Shown here piece after piece: positions 17,533-25,516 of a DNA stretch of 64,000 nucleotides. This stretch comes from Wolinella sp052170135 (GTDB taxonomy: Bacteria > Campylobacterota > Campylobacteria > Campylobacterales > Helicobacteraceae), in contig JBQNBC010000004.1 of NCBI GenBank assembly GCA_052170135.1, forward strand, positions 1 through 64,000, written 5' to 3'. The notes below the pieces were generated by a model. The model saw only the letters and a program-made list of their open reading frames with translations. It searched no databases and had not been told where the DNA came from. Every line of letters starts with the position of its first letter. Position 1 is the stretch's first letter. A program made the position numbers and the translations under genes.

Positions 17533-18243
17533 ATGCGAAAGATAGTTTTATCTTTTTTCTGTGCGATTAGTCTTTTTTCTAGTGAGCTATATATTGCCGG
17601 TGGAGCCGGATATAAGCGTCCACTGCAGGAGCTTGCGATGCTTTTTGAGTCTCGTAGTGGACATACTGTAAAGATGATGTTTGGCAACATGCAGCAAATC
17701 AGCGAGCAGATCAAAGCTAGTGATAAAGTGTCTATATTTTTTGGTGATGAGAAATTTATTAACAAGCTAGGAATCCAGTATAAAGAGAGCGTGATTCTTG
17801 GGCGAGGAATCCTAATGCTTGTTCTAAAAAATGGCTTAAATTTTGAGCCAACATTTGAGCTTTTAAAGAGTGAAAAAATCGCAAATATCGGTCTTCCGCA
17901 TACGACAAATGCAATATATGGAATCGCAGGCAAAGAGGCGCTTGAAAAAAGCGCAACAATGTCTCAGGTAGAGTCCAAGCTAAAGATTTTACAAAGTGTG
18001 CCGCAAGTGAGCGCGTATCTTGTAAATGGAGATCTCGATGCAGGTTTTATTAACAAAACCGACTATTTGGGAAATAAAGATAGGCTGGGTGCAGTAGCGG
18101 AGGTAGATGAGAGTCTTTACACACCGATAAGAATCATTGGCGTAGTGCTAAGTGGGAGAGAGCAATCACAAGAGGTGCGCGCGATGATGGAGTTTTTAAA
18201 AAGCGATGAGGCAATTGGAATTTTGGAGAAGAATGGACTGTGA
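17533..18243 (+). CDS. Second ModA-like periplasmic binding protein
   Basis: 236 residues with a signal peptide (MRKIVLSFFCAISLFSS) and mature start ELYIAGGAGYKRPLQEL, characteristic of a divergent ModA branch. SGHTVKMMFGNMQQISEQI and YLVNGDLDAGFIN are further family positions. It is only distantly similar to the upstream ModA and may prefer another oxyanion such as tungstate. The start at 17533 is favoured by AAGGG upstream and the signal peptide. Its stop overlaps the GTG of the first permease. Confidence 0.82.
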   Translation: MRKIVLSFFCAISLFSSELYIAGGAGYKRPLQELAMLFESRSGHTVKMMFGNMQQISEQIKASDKVSIFFGDEKFINKLGIQYKESVILGRGILMLVLKNGLNFEPTFELLKSEKIANIGLPHTTNAIYGIAGKEALEKSATMSQVESKLKILQSVPQVSAYLVNGDLDAGFINKTDYLGNKDRLGAVAEVDESLYTPIRIIGVVLSGREQSQEVRAMMEFLKSDEAIGILEKNGL

Positions 18244-18911
18244 GCGGACTAGAATCGTGGCTCATTGAACCACTAAAGCTAACGCTATGGACAGCGGTGT
18301 GGACACTCTTTTTACACTCCACCATTGGCGTGTGGCTTGCTACGTTTTTGTCTGGAGGGCGGAGTATTTTTAAGCGTGCGCTGGAGCTTTTAATAACTCT
18401 GCCGATAGTCTTTCCACCTATTGTTATTGGGCTATTTCTTTTGGTTCTGCTTGGTAAAAACGGTTTTATCGGTGGATTTTTGCATAAGATAGGAATCGAG
18501 GTGATTTTTACGCCACTTGGTGTATTAATTGCCTCCTTTATTGCTGGTTTACCGCTTGTAGTAAAGCCACTGTTAAGCGCATTAGATGAGCTAAGTAATT
18601 GCTACTTAGAAGCATCATATACGCTTGGCAAGAGTCGTTCTGTAACGCTATACCGCGTATTGCTTCCATCGTGCAAGAAGGTAATTGCCGCGTCGCTAAT
18701 TTTGGGACTTGGTCGCTCTATGGGCGAGGTGGGAATTACGCTTATGCTGGGTGGAAACATAATAGGTGTGAGCGAGAGTATGAGTCTTGCGATTTATAAC
18801 AACGCATTTGGCGGGGAGATTTTTCGTGCGATTGTGCTTTCTGCAATACTTGGTGTGATTTCGCTTTTGCTTTTTGGCATCATGCAAAAGCTTGCCTATA
18901 AAAGGGGATGA
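18240..18911 (+). CDS. modB: Molybdate ABC transporter permease (first copy)
   Basis: 223-residue inner-membrane permease with about five transmembrane helices. The coupling loop for the ATPase is LEASYTLGKSRSVTLYRVLLPSCKK, then GLGRSMGEVGITLMLGGNI, both standard for ModB. It starts at GTG 18240 overlapping the stop of the second binding protein, which suggests that the two work as a pair. A second permease lies 1.2 kb downstream. Confidence 0.9.
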   Translation: MSGLESWLIEPLKLTLWTAVWTLFLHSTIGVWLATFLSGGRSIFKRALELLITLPIVFPPIVIGLFLLVLLGKNGFIGGFLHKIGIEVIFTPLGVLIASFIAGLPLVVKPLLSALDELSNCYLEASYTLGKSRSVTLYRVLLPSCKKVIAASLILGLGRSMGEVGITLMLGGNIIGVSESMSLAIYNNAFGGEIFRAIVLSAILGVISLLLFGIMQKLAYKRG

Positions 18912-18912
18912 A

Positions 18913-19743
18913 ATGGATGAAATTTGGCGAATAATAGATGAGGATTCTTCGTATTTTGATCTCACTACAGTTGGACTTGGGATAGGTGAGAAGCATGGCG
19001 AGATCTGCTTTAGTGCGCGAAAAGATGGTGTGATAGCTGGTGTTGTGGTGGTCTTGGGAATCTTAAAAAATTGCAATCTTAATGTCGAATCTTTTGTCAG
19101 CGATGGCGAAAGGGTTATAGCTGGGAGATTGCTTGTGCGTGGGGTTGGCAGGGCAATAGATCTGCACAAAGCGTGGAAAGTTGCACAAAACACACTTGAA
19201 TATACAAGTGGAATCGCAACTTTAACAGATGCAATGATAAGTCGTGCAAGAGCGATAAATCCGCATATTGAGCTACTCACGACACGTAAAAATTTCCCAC
19301 TTACAAAGAATCTGGCATTGCTTGGGGTGCAGAGTGGCGGCGGAGGGATACATAGGCTTGGGCTCTTTGATTCTGTGCTTGTTTTTGCACAGCATCGCAT
19401 ATTTTTAGATGATGAGCGCGCGCTTAAAGAGGCATTTGCTAGGCTAAAACGCAAGATGATAGAGAAGAGAATTTGTGTCGAGGTCGCTAGCGTAGATGAG
19501 GCGCGATATTTTGCCAATCTTGGTGCTGATATTTTGCAGTGCGAAAAGATGGGCGCAGATGAGCTTTTGGAGTGCGTGAGACTTAAGGATTCTTACCCTG
19601 GTCTGCTTGTGTCTGCAACGGGAGGAATTACGCTCGAAAATATCGACAAGATCGCTAAAAGTGGTGTTGATTTTATTGTTACATCTGCGCCATATCATGC
19701 CACGCCACTTGATATTGAAGTCAAAATGAAACAGATTCTTTAG
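18913..19743 (+). CDS. modD: ModD, quinolinate-phosphoribosyltransferase-like protein
   Basis: 276 residues of the type II phosphoribosyltransferase fold (nicotinate-nucleotide pyrophosphorylase family): DEDSSYFDLTTVGLG near the start, NTLEYTSGIATLTDAM, TTRKNFPLTKNLALLGVQSGGGGIHRLGL, and the C-terminal barrel strand LVSATGGITLENI. This clade sits in molybdenum transport operons and is called ModD. Its reaction there is unknown. The start is the ATG at 18913, directly after the modB stop with GGGG upstream. The longer in-frame ORF runs into modB. Confidence 0.85.
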   Translation: MDEIWRIIDEDSSYFDLTTVGLGIGEKHGEICFSARKDGVIAGVVVVLGILKNCNLNVESFVSDGERVIAGRLLVRGVGRAIDLHKAWKVAQNTLEYTSGIATLTDAMISRARAINPHIELLTTRKNFPLTKNLALLGVQSGGGGIHRLGLFDSVLVFAQHRIFLDDERALKEAFARLKRKMIEKRICVEVASVDEARYFANLGADILQCEKMGADELLECVRLKDSYPGLLVSATGGITLENIDKIAKSGVDFIVTSAPYHATPLDIEVKMKQIL

Positions 19744-19755
19744 GAATATTAGTAA

Positions 19756-20157
19756 ATGAATGTAATAAAAGTTAGCGTAGAGGATATTAGGAGTAGCGGT
19801 GAGCTTGTGCTTGTATCGCTTGGTGTTGGCGGTGATTCTTGGCGTGCGCTGATGGTTGATGTGGCCAGCCTGGAGGGGCTACGCAAAGGTGCTAGCATGG
19901 AGATACTTTTTAAGGAGACAGAAGTTATGGTCGCAAGCGAAGAATCGCGCCTGAGTGCTAGAAATTCGTTTGTTGCAAAAATAGTAAAAATCACAAATGG
20001 TGAACTTCTTTCACAAGTAGAATTTGAATATTTTGATACGTGCGTTAGGGCTATTATCACGCGCGAGGCGGTCGATTCTCTTTTGCTTTGCGAAGGTGCG
20101 GTGGCTCGCTTTTTTGTGAAAAGCAATGAGATTACACTGAGGAGCTGCGATGGATAA
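19756..20157 (+). CDS. Small Mop/TOBE molybdate-binding protein
   Basis: 133 residues. Residues 66-130 form a Mop domain: SARNSFVAKIVKITNGELLSQVEFEYFD...ITREAVDSLLL. The first 60 residues look like a degenerate second Mop copy. Such proteins bind molybdate in the cytoplasm. Similar genes sit beside modB and modC in Campylobacter (Cj0302c, from memory). It overlaps the next permease by 8 bases. Confidence 0.75.
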   Translation: MNVIKVSVEDIRSSGELVLVSLGVGGDSWRALMVDVASLEGLRKGASMEILFKETEVMVASEESRLSARNSFVAKIVKITNGELLSQVEFEYFDTCVRAIITREAVDSLLLCEGAVARFFVKSNEITLRSCDG

Positions 20158-20833
20158 TGATTTTATCGCCACTATGACACTTACTTTTAAGCTAGCTGGT
20201 ATAACTACGGCGATTCTCTTGTTTGTTGGCGTTGCACTTGGATATGCGCTAGCCTTTGGTAAAAGTCGCTACAAGCCTGTATTTGAAGCGCTTATCGCGC
20301 TACCATTGGTATTGCCACCTAGTGTGCTTGGATTCTATTTTTTAATGCTTTTTAGCCCAAAGAATCCATTTGGTGCATGGCTAGAATCTACCTTTGATTC
20401 TCGTCTAGTATTTAGTTTTGAAGGGCTTGTTGTCGCTTCGATAATCTTTAGTTTGCCATTTATGGTGCATCCACTTCAAAATGGATTTAGCGCGATTCCT
20501 AGTAGTATTATCGAGGCGGCTTGGACGCTTGGGCGAGGGAAATTCTCGACACTTCTTACTGTTATGTTGCCAAATATGAAGCCCTCGATTTTGACTGGAA
20601 TTGTGATTTCATTTGCGCATACGGTTGGGGAATTTGGCGTCGTGATGATGATGGGTGGAAATATCCGCGGAGAGACACGTGTGGCTAGTATCGCGATATA
20701 TGATGAGGTTGAAGCGCTAAACTATACACTAGCGCATCAGTATGCATTTTCTCTTTTTTCTGTTTCATTTGCTGTGCTTGTTGTAGTGTTTTTGATAAAT
20801 AGACATTTCTTGGGGGCGAGAATCCATGATTGA
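20150..20833 (+). CDS. modB: Molybdate ABC transporter permease (second copy)
   Basis: 227-residue membrane permease. ALIALPLVLPPSVLGFYFLM is the classic ModB periplasmic loop, the coupling motif is IEAAWTLGRGKFSTLLTVMLPNMK, and AHTVGEFGVVMMMGGNI follows. It is closer to canonical ModB than the first copy. It overlaps the Mop gene before it and modC after it by 8 bases each, so it is coupled to the ATPase. Confidence 0.92.
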   Translation: MDNDFIATMTLTFKLAGITTAILLFVGVALGYALAFGKSRYKPVFEALIALPLVLPPSVLGFYFLMLFSPKNPFGAWLESTFDSRLVFSFEGLVVASIIFSLPFMVHPLQNGFSAIPSSIIEAAWTLGRGKFSTLLTVMLPNMKPSILTGIVISFAHTVGEFGVVMMMGGNIRGETRVASIAIYDEVEALNYTLAHQYAFSLFSVSFAVLVVVFLINRHFLGARIHD

Positions 20834-21701
20834 TCTAACGTTTGATAAACATCTAAATAGTAGTGATGGAGAGATTTGCCTTGGTATAGATTTGCAGATT
20901 GCTAGTGGTGAGTTTGTTGCGCTTTTTGGAAAAAGTGGTGCGGGGAAGACGACTATTTTGCGTATTTTAGCGGGGCTTTTAGAGCCTGAAGCTGGGAGAA
21001 TAATAGTTGATGGCGAGTGTTGGCTAGATACTAGTGCTAGATTCTCTTTACCGCCACAAAAGCGGCATGTTGGATTTGTTTTTCAGGATTATGCGCTTTT
21101 CCCAAATATGAGCGTCGAGGGGAATTTGCTTTATGCATTGGAGTCTAAACAAGATCGCGCGCGAGTTGAGGAGATTTTAGAAGTTATGGAGCTTGGAGTC
21201 TTACGTAAAGAGCGTCCAGAGCGGCTATCTGGCGGGCAGAAGCAGCGTGTGGCATTGGCGCGAGCATTAGTGAGGAATCCAAAGGTCCTCTTGCTTGATG
21301 AACCTCTAAGCGCACTTGATTCTTCTATGCGATTGCGCTTGCAAGAGGAACTTTTGCGTATTCATAACCATTTTGGTGTTACAACTTTGCTGGTGAGTCA
21401 TGATTTGGGTGAGGTTTTTCGCCTCTGCTCGCGCGTGGTTGAGATTGCTCGTGGGGTGGTGGTGCGCGATGGTTCGCCTAGTGAAATTTTTTCTAGTGGC
21501 AAAGTGAGTGGGAAGTTTCGTCTAAGTGGTGAGCTTTTGGCGGTTACAAAGAGTGATATTTTAAATGTGCTAAGTGTGCTTGTGGGCGGAAATATCATTA
21601 AGGTAGTGGCATGCGATGATGAGGTAGCCGGGCTTAAAATCGGTGACTCAGTCGTCATATCTTCAAAGGCTTTCAACCCGTTGATATTGTCTGCGAAATA
21701 G
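20826..21701 (+). CDS. modC: Molybdate ABC transporter ATPase
   Basis: 291 residues. Walker A is GKSGAGKTTI, Q-loop FVFQDYALFPNM, signature RLSGGQKQRVALARAL, Walker B VLLLDEPLSALD, H-loop LLVSHDLGE. A short C-terminal regulatory region (about 225-291) carries a partial TOBE domain. It is the only ATPase in the operon and probably powers both permeases. Last gene of modE-to-modC. Confidence 0.93.
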   Translation: MIDLTFDKHLNSSDGEICLGIDLQIASGEFVALFGKSGAGKTTILRILAGLLEPEAGRIIVDGECWLDTSARFSLPPQKRHVGFVFQDYALFPNMSVEGNLLYALESKQDRARVEEILEVMELGVLRKERPERLSGGQKQRVALARALVRNPKVLLLDEPLSALDSSMRLRLQEELLRIHNHFGVTTLLVSHDLGEVFRLCSRVVEIARGVVVRDGSPSEIFSSGKVSGKFRLSGELLAVTKSDILNVLSVLVGGNIIKVVACDDEVAGLKIGDSVVISSKAFNPLILSAK

Positions 21702-21931
21702 ATGTTTTGTAATATCAAGTTGACTGTGAAAATTAATAGCTACGCATTTATGAAGTTATTATTTTAAACGTAGAGTCTATTTTATTTGTCATTTTTTGGT
21801 TGTTTACAGTGCTATATTGTGTGCTTGCAAAGACTTTGATTTTATCTCTGCAAGCTACTAGATACGCACTCTTTTGTAATATGCAAAAGGTGAAGACACG
21901 GCTTAGATTCTAGAATAGGAATCCAGACACT

Positions 21932-22246
21932 CTAAAAGGCTACGCCACCGTTTTCTTGGCAACGTTTTTTGCAATATTCCGCTCCTTGCGAGCCCTTTCC
22001 ATAGCGTTGATTGCAGTCTTGCATGCAACCTTTAACCTTTATCGCGGCACACATAGCACGTGCTTTTTCGCAGTCATTGATGCATTGAGCGGAGCTTTTG
22101 CCACTCCTTGAGCACTGATTTATGCAGTTTCGTTGCACTTCGTTGCAGTCTCCTGAGCCAAATCCAAATTGCTTGCTTTTGTCTTCACAACCAACAAGCA
22201 CTAGGCTAAAGATAGCTACAATGAGTAGTATGGTTAGCTTTTTCAT
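21932..22246 (-). CDS. Cysteine-rich lipoprotein with twin CX3C hairpins
   Basis: 104 residues with a lipobox LVLVGC (lipid Cys20). The mature part has ten further cysteines in two symmetric sets: C34, C41-x3-C45, C55-x3-C59, C66; and C74-x3-C78, C92-x3-C96. The spacing would staple two helical hairpins with disulfides, like the twin-CX3C and CHCH proteins of mitochondria. Placed after fixH and the cco genes and exported, it might act in the periplasm in redox or metal handling, but no function is known to me. Confidence 0.7.
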   Translation of the reverse strand: MKKLTILLIVAIFSLVLVGCEDKSKQFGFGSGDCNEVQRNCINQCSRSGKSSAQCINDCEKARAMCAAIKVKGCMQDCNQRYGKGSQGAEYCKKRCQENGGVAF

Positions 22247-22317
22247 ATGGCAGACTCCTTAAGTGGTAATCAACAAGCGAATCATGCCCAAAATAGGCAC
22301 ATGAATACAATATTGCC

Positions 22318-22803
22318 TCAGCGTATGTATAGCTCCTGTTCAAAATAGCCATGCGCATCGTCTGTGGATATTGTAGTTTGTATCTTCCAGCGACCTTTGC
22401 TAGGGAACGAGATGGCTTTTGATATGTATAGTCCATTCCGCATTTCGTCGATCGTGCCTAGGTCGATATCCTCTCTTGTAGTATGTGGGCGCGTGAGACG
22501 AAGTGTAATGTGTGCATCAGATACGGGTGTGGAATCTGATTTTTTTACAAGATGTACAGAGATACGATCGTTGCTTTCGCTTAGCTCAAGCTTTTGTATG
22601 CTTGGCGCGTAGAGGCTAAAAAAGTGCTTTTGCGCTTGTATTATTTCGTTTATATTTAAGTCTACATTTTGATAGTTGTCCATATATGCATTCTCTAGCT
22701 CTACTGGATTCTTAAGGGCAAGCGTAACCGTCCAAATAATCATTCCAACAACAGTTAGTGTAACTAGTGTAATCCCAAGTGGCCATAGATTTTTTTGTGG
22801 CAT
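22318..22803 (-). CDS. fixH: FixH-like cbb3 oxidase assembly protein
   Basis: 161 residues. A single N-terminal membrane helix (LWPLGITLVTLTVVGMIIWTV) is followed by a periplasmic beta-sandwich with NPVELENAYMDNYQ, the FixH motif, and SKGRWKIQTTIS near the end. FixH/CcoH helps assemble cytochrome cbb3 oxidase and copper delivery. Its start overlaps the stop of the upstream gene by one base. Confidence 0.82.
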   Translation of the reverse strand: MPQKNLWPLGITLVTLTVVGMIIWTVTLALKNPVELENAYMDNYQNVDLNINEIIQAQKHFFSLYAPSIQKLELSESNDRISVHLVKKSDSTPVSDAHITLRLTRPHTTREDIDLGTIDEMRNGLYISKAISFPSKGRWKIQTTISTDDAHGYFEQELYIR

Positions 22804-23402
22804 TATTTTCTCCTTGTAAAGCGAAACAAAAATAGCAAAAGCAGTATAAAGAGCATGGCGTAAAGCGTGATTCTAACAAATGTACGAGTACCCTTGTCCT
22901 CTGGGGCGAATGTGTGTTCTAGTTTGACATCGAGTGATAAGGCAATGGAATCTGCAATTTGGACGTAGCCATTTAACAACATGGCGGAGATATTTGGAGG
23001 TGCAAGCTCCGCATCTTTTTTAGGAATTAGCGGGACAATGTAATTCCAATAGACATCTTTTTTATCAAAAAGCTTTTCTGATTCTTCACTCGCGACAATG
23101 TCTATCTTTTTTTCCTGTTTTGCAAATAAAACCAGGACATATGGTTGGCGTAGCGTCGGTAGCAGAGTGGCCTTATACGTGGATACGTCTTGACCTTTTA
23201 GGCTATCTAGTGCGATTAGATATAGTGAGATTCCTGTTTTTTGGTACAACTCGTTGGCCAGTAGTGTCGCGAAAATCTCAGATTTTTTGACGAGTTGAGA
23301 GTCCTGATTGTTTACATACGTATGCGATGTGGCGAATAGAGATGCGTGTGATAGTAAAAGCAGGAGGAAAATCCCCCATGCTTTATAAAGCAGTGAGTGC
23401 AC
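22803..23402 (-). CDS. Membrane-anchored TPM-like protein of the cco operon
   Basis: 199 residues: signal peptide (about 8-25), a periplasmic domain of some 130 residues with TGISLYLIALDSLKGQDVSTY and YVLVLFAKQEKKIDIVAS, which resembles the TPM fold, and a C-terminal membrane helix (about 172-194) followed by RFTRRK. A gene of this layout follows ccoP in Campylobacter (Cj1485c area). Role in oxidase biogenesis is inferred from position. Starts at GTG 23402, four bases after the preceding small ORF. Confidence 0.7.
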   Translation of the reverse strand: MHSLLYKAWGIFLLLLLSHASLFATSHTYVNNQDSQLVKKSEIFATLLANELYQKTGISLYLIALDSLKGQDVSTYKATLLPTLRQPYVLVLFAKQEKKIDIVASEESEKLFDKKDVYWNYIVPLIPKKDAELAPPNISAMLLNGYVQIADSIALSLDVKLEHTFAPEDKGTRTFVRITLYAMLFILLLLFLFRFTRRK

Positions 23403-23405
23403 TGT

Positions 23406-23513
23406 TTATACAACAAATGGTAGTAGCCCAGGCACGAATGCAACAATGATAGATACGGCGATTAGGATTAGATTCGCCACAAAAAGTGTCTTTTCAAGTC
23501 CGCTATATTTCAT
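23406..23513 (-). CDS. 35-residue single-helix membrane peptide in the cco operon
   Basis: The sequence starts MKYSGLEKTLFVANLILIAV and continues as one hydrophobic helix ending LPFVV. The ribosome site AAGGAG lies 5 bases before the ATG and overlaps the stop of the DUF4006 gene, so it is translationally coupled. The next gene starts four bases after its stop. A short hydrophobic gene at this place fits small accessory subunits of cbb3 oxidase. Function unproven. Confidence 0.65.
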   Translation of the reverse strand: MKYSGLEKTLFVANLILIAVSIIVAFVPGLLPFVV

Positions 23514-23522
23514 TTCTGCTCC

Positions 23523-23723
23523 TTATCTGTCTGAGCGATATTGCTTGACATTGTCACTGCTAAGCATCTGTATATCGTGTGCTTTCTCAAAGCGATAATA
23601 GTTTGTCGCTTCTGTTTTTTGTATACCAATAGCAAGGTAGGTAAATGTACCTACCACGCTAAGCAACAACGCCACTGCAATGATATAACCAAGAAGTCCA
23701 TTAACTCCAAATAGTCCGTTCAT
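23523..23723 (-). CDS. DUF4006 family small membrane protein
   Basis: 66 residues. One membrane helix (GLLGYIIAVALLLSVVGTFTYLAIGIQ) follows MNGLFGVN and a polar tail NYYRFEKAHDIQML follows the helix. This is the DUF4006 family found directly after ccoP in epsilonproteobacteria (Campylobacter Cj1486c). Probably an accessory of the cbb3 oxidase. Ten bases separate it from ccoP. Confidence 0.8.
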   Translation of the reverse strand: MNGLFGVNGLLGYIIAVALLLSVVGTFTYLAIGIQKTEATNYYRFEKAHDIQMLSSDNVKQYRSDR

Positions 23724-23733
23724 GATTTACCCC

Positions 23734-24594
23734 TTACTTCTCAGAGTAGATGAAGTTGGCTAGAGCCTTCTTCTGAATCTCAGTTAACATAGGTGCTTTA
23801 AAGGCTGGCATTCCACCGATATTACCTTTTTTGCCCTTTTCCAAAACTTCTGTGACAAATGTAGTTGTGCCATATTTCGTCAAGTCTGGTGCTTGACCTT
23901 CAAGTCCTTTTCCATCAACTCCGTGGCATGCAGCACAAATACCAGAATCCCATAGTGTGCGCCCCTCTTCAAGAGCAGCAGGGCTTGAAGCTGGAATTTT
24001 GGCTTCTGAGATTTCTGCCATTATAAACTCAGCGACAGCTTTTGCGCCATTTGCATCGAGCAGTCCAGCTGGCATCTCGCCAAGTGGATAGTTTAGTCCT
24101 TTCCCGCCATTTAAGACTACATCCACAATTCCTTCGCTTCTGCCCCAGCGTGTTAAGTTTGCTGCCTTGCCACCCATGCCCTCTGTTGTTTCACCATGAC
24201 ATTGAGAGCACTGTACCAAGAATATACTCTGACCCATCTCTACAAGAGTTGACTTGTCGGCATTTACCCAGCGACTTTCAAACTTTGCGTTATGGCTTTT
24301 TACCTCTTCATTGTACTCACCGATTTGTGAATATGCATTGAGTGGATATCCGACAAACCAATACCAAAAACCCCATACAATAAGTGCTAGATAGGTCACT
24401 CCCCATCCAATAGGAATATCATTTTTAAACTCACTAATGCCATCCCAGCTCTCTTTTGCCAGCTCACCCTCAGCCCTGCTGTCTTTCATTTTTTTGATGT
24501 AACCACCAGCAACAAAGATAGTCAAGGCTAGAATGACTGCTGCACCAAGTAGTGATAGTGCATTTACACTATCTTCAAGATTTAGCCATTCCAT
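23734..24594 (-). CDS. ccoP: Cytochrome cbb3 oxidase subunit III (di-haem)
   Basis: 286 residues from the ATG at 24594, chosen over longer frames because GGGGGAG lies 8 bases upstream and MEWLNLEDSVNALSLLG is the usual start. An N-terminal membrane helix, the FixP region IPIGWGVTYLALIVWGFWYWF, then two haem c sites CSQCH and CAACH with methionine ligands in GEMPAG and GGMPAF. It feeds electrons to the oxidase from soluble cytochrome c. Confidence 0.94.
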   Translation of the reverse strand: MEWLNLEDSVNALSLLGAAVILALTIFVAGGYIKKMKDSRAEGELAKESWDGISEFKNDIPIGWGVTYLALIVWGFWYWFVGYPLNAYSQIGEYNEEVKSHNAKFESRWVNADKSTLVEMGQSIFLVQCSQCHGETTEGMGGKAANLTRWGRSEGIVDVVLNGGKGLNYPLGEMPAGLLDANGAKAVAEFIMAEISEAKIPASSPAALEEGRTLWDSGICAACHGVDGKGLEGQAPDLTKYGTTTFVTEVLEKGKKGNIGGMPAFKAPMLTEIQKKALANFIYSEK

Positions 24595-24598
24595 ATTT

Positions 24599-24820
24599 TT
24601 AGCTCCCCCTCTTTGGATTCTCATTATTCTCACGAGCTTCAATGAGAGAATCGGTAAGCTCATCGTCAAGAGCTAATCTGCCATACTTTTCATAATCCCT
24701 AGTCCCTTTGGCCTGACTTCTGTATAGATGAAAAATATATCCACACATAAAAATCACCAAAGCTAGAGAAAAGAACCAATAGGCGTATGCCTGAATCTCC
24801 CGTAAAGCCTCAATACTCAC
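24599..24820 (-). CDS. ccoQ: Cytochrome cbb3 oxidase subunit CcoQ
   Basis: 73 residues with one membrane helix (AYAYWFFSLALVIFMCGYIFHLY) and a polar cytoplasmic tail. CcoQ stabilises the cbb3 complex. It lies between ccoO and ccoP with gaps of 2 and 4 bases. Confidence 0.88.
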   Translation of the reverse strand: MSIEALREIQAYAYWFFSLALVIFMCGYIFHLYRSQAKGTRDYEKYGRLALDDELTDSLIEARENNENPKRGS

Positions 24821-24822
24821 GA

Positions 24823-25506
24823 CTAGTTAGCCCTTCTCTTTTGACCAAGGCTGTTTAAGTATGCAATTAGTGCGACAATCTCTTTGATTTCGCCACGCGC
24901 AAGCGCATCTTTTACATCCTGATTTTTCATATCTTCAGCTATTAGCTTTGCTTCTTCAAGCATCGCTGCTTTTGCTTGTTCAAAATTTCCGAGTTGGATC
25001 CCGTTTTGCTGATCGTATGGTACGCCAAAGACGATCTTATTGGTGTATGCTTCAGCATATGCAGTCTCAATATCTACGCTGTTTTTAAAGACATGCTTAT
25101 AGGCAGGCATAATAGAGCCAGGCACAACCGATGTCGGATCCATCATGTGGTTTTCATGCCAGTCTGTTGTGCGGTAGTCGCCTACTCTATGCAGGTCTGG
25201 ACCAGTACGTTTTGAGCCCCACAGGAATGGCCTGTCGTATGCATACTCCCCGCTTAGACTGTATGTACCGTATCTGTCAGTCTCTGATTTGAATGGTCGC
25301 ACAAGCTGCGAGTGGCAAGCGTTACAGCTTTCTTTGATATATAGCTGTCTGCCAGCTACCTCGAGCATACTATATGGTTTTAGCCCATCTATAGGACGAG
25401 AAGCTTTTGCAAAATCAGGAAGAATCTCAACTAAACCAGCAATTGAGAACACAAGCAAAAATACAACAGTAAAGAAAAATGGATTTCTTTCTAGCCAGTG
25501 AAACAT
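24823..25506 (-). CDS. ccoO: Cytochrome cbb3 oxidase subunit II (mono-haem)
   Basis: 227 residues from the ATG at 25506 with ribosome site AAGGAGG. One N-terminal membrane helix, haem c site CNACHSQLVRPF, and the family segment GKRTGPDLHRVG-like SKRTGPDLHRVGDYR. Methionine ligand in GSIMPAY. It passes electrons from CcoP to CcoN in the inner membrane. Confidence 0.94.
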   Translation of the reverse strand: MFHWLERNPFFFTVVFLLVFSIAGLVEILPDFAKASRPIDGLKPYSMLEVAGRQLYIKESCNACHSQLVRPFKSETDRYGTYSLSGEYAYDRPFLWGSKRTGPDLHRVGDYRTTDWHENHMMDPTSVVPGSIMPAYKHVFKNSVDIETAYAEAYTNKIVFGVPYDQQNGIQLGNFEQAKAAMLEEAKLIAEDMKNQDVKDALARGEIKEIVALIAYLNSLGQKRRAN

Positions 25507-25516
25507 CTTTGCCTCC

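Noticed and set aside
17388..17959. Long minus-strand ORFs antisense to the second modA-like gene
   Set aside because: Shadow of the real plus-strand frame, which has a signal peptide, ribosome site and family motifs.
18696..19517. 273-codon minus-strand ORF across modB and modD
   Set aside because: Antisense shadow. Low-complexity Ser/Lys/Ile composition and conflicts with two well supported genes.
21780..21920. Possible terminator GCTTGCA...TGCAAGC after modC
   Set aside because: The loop is about 20 bases and no T tract follows, so termination cannot be claimed.
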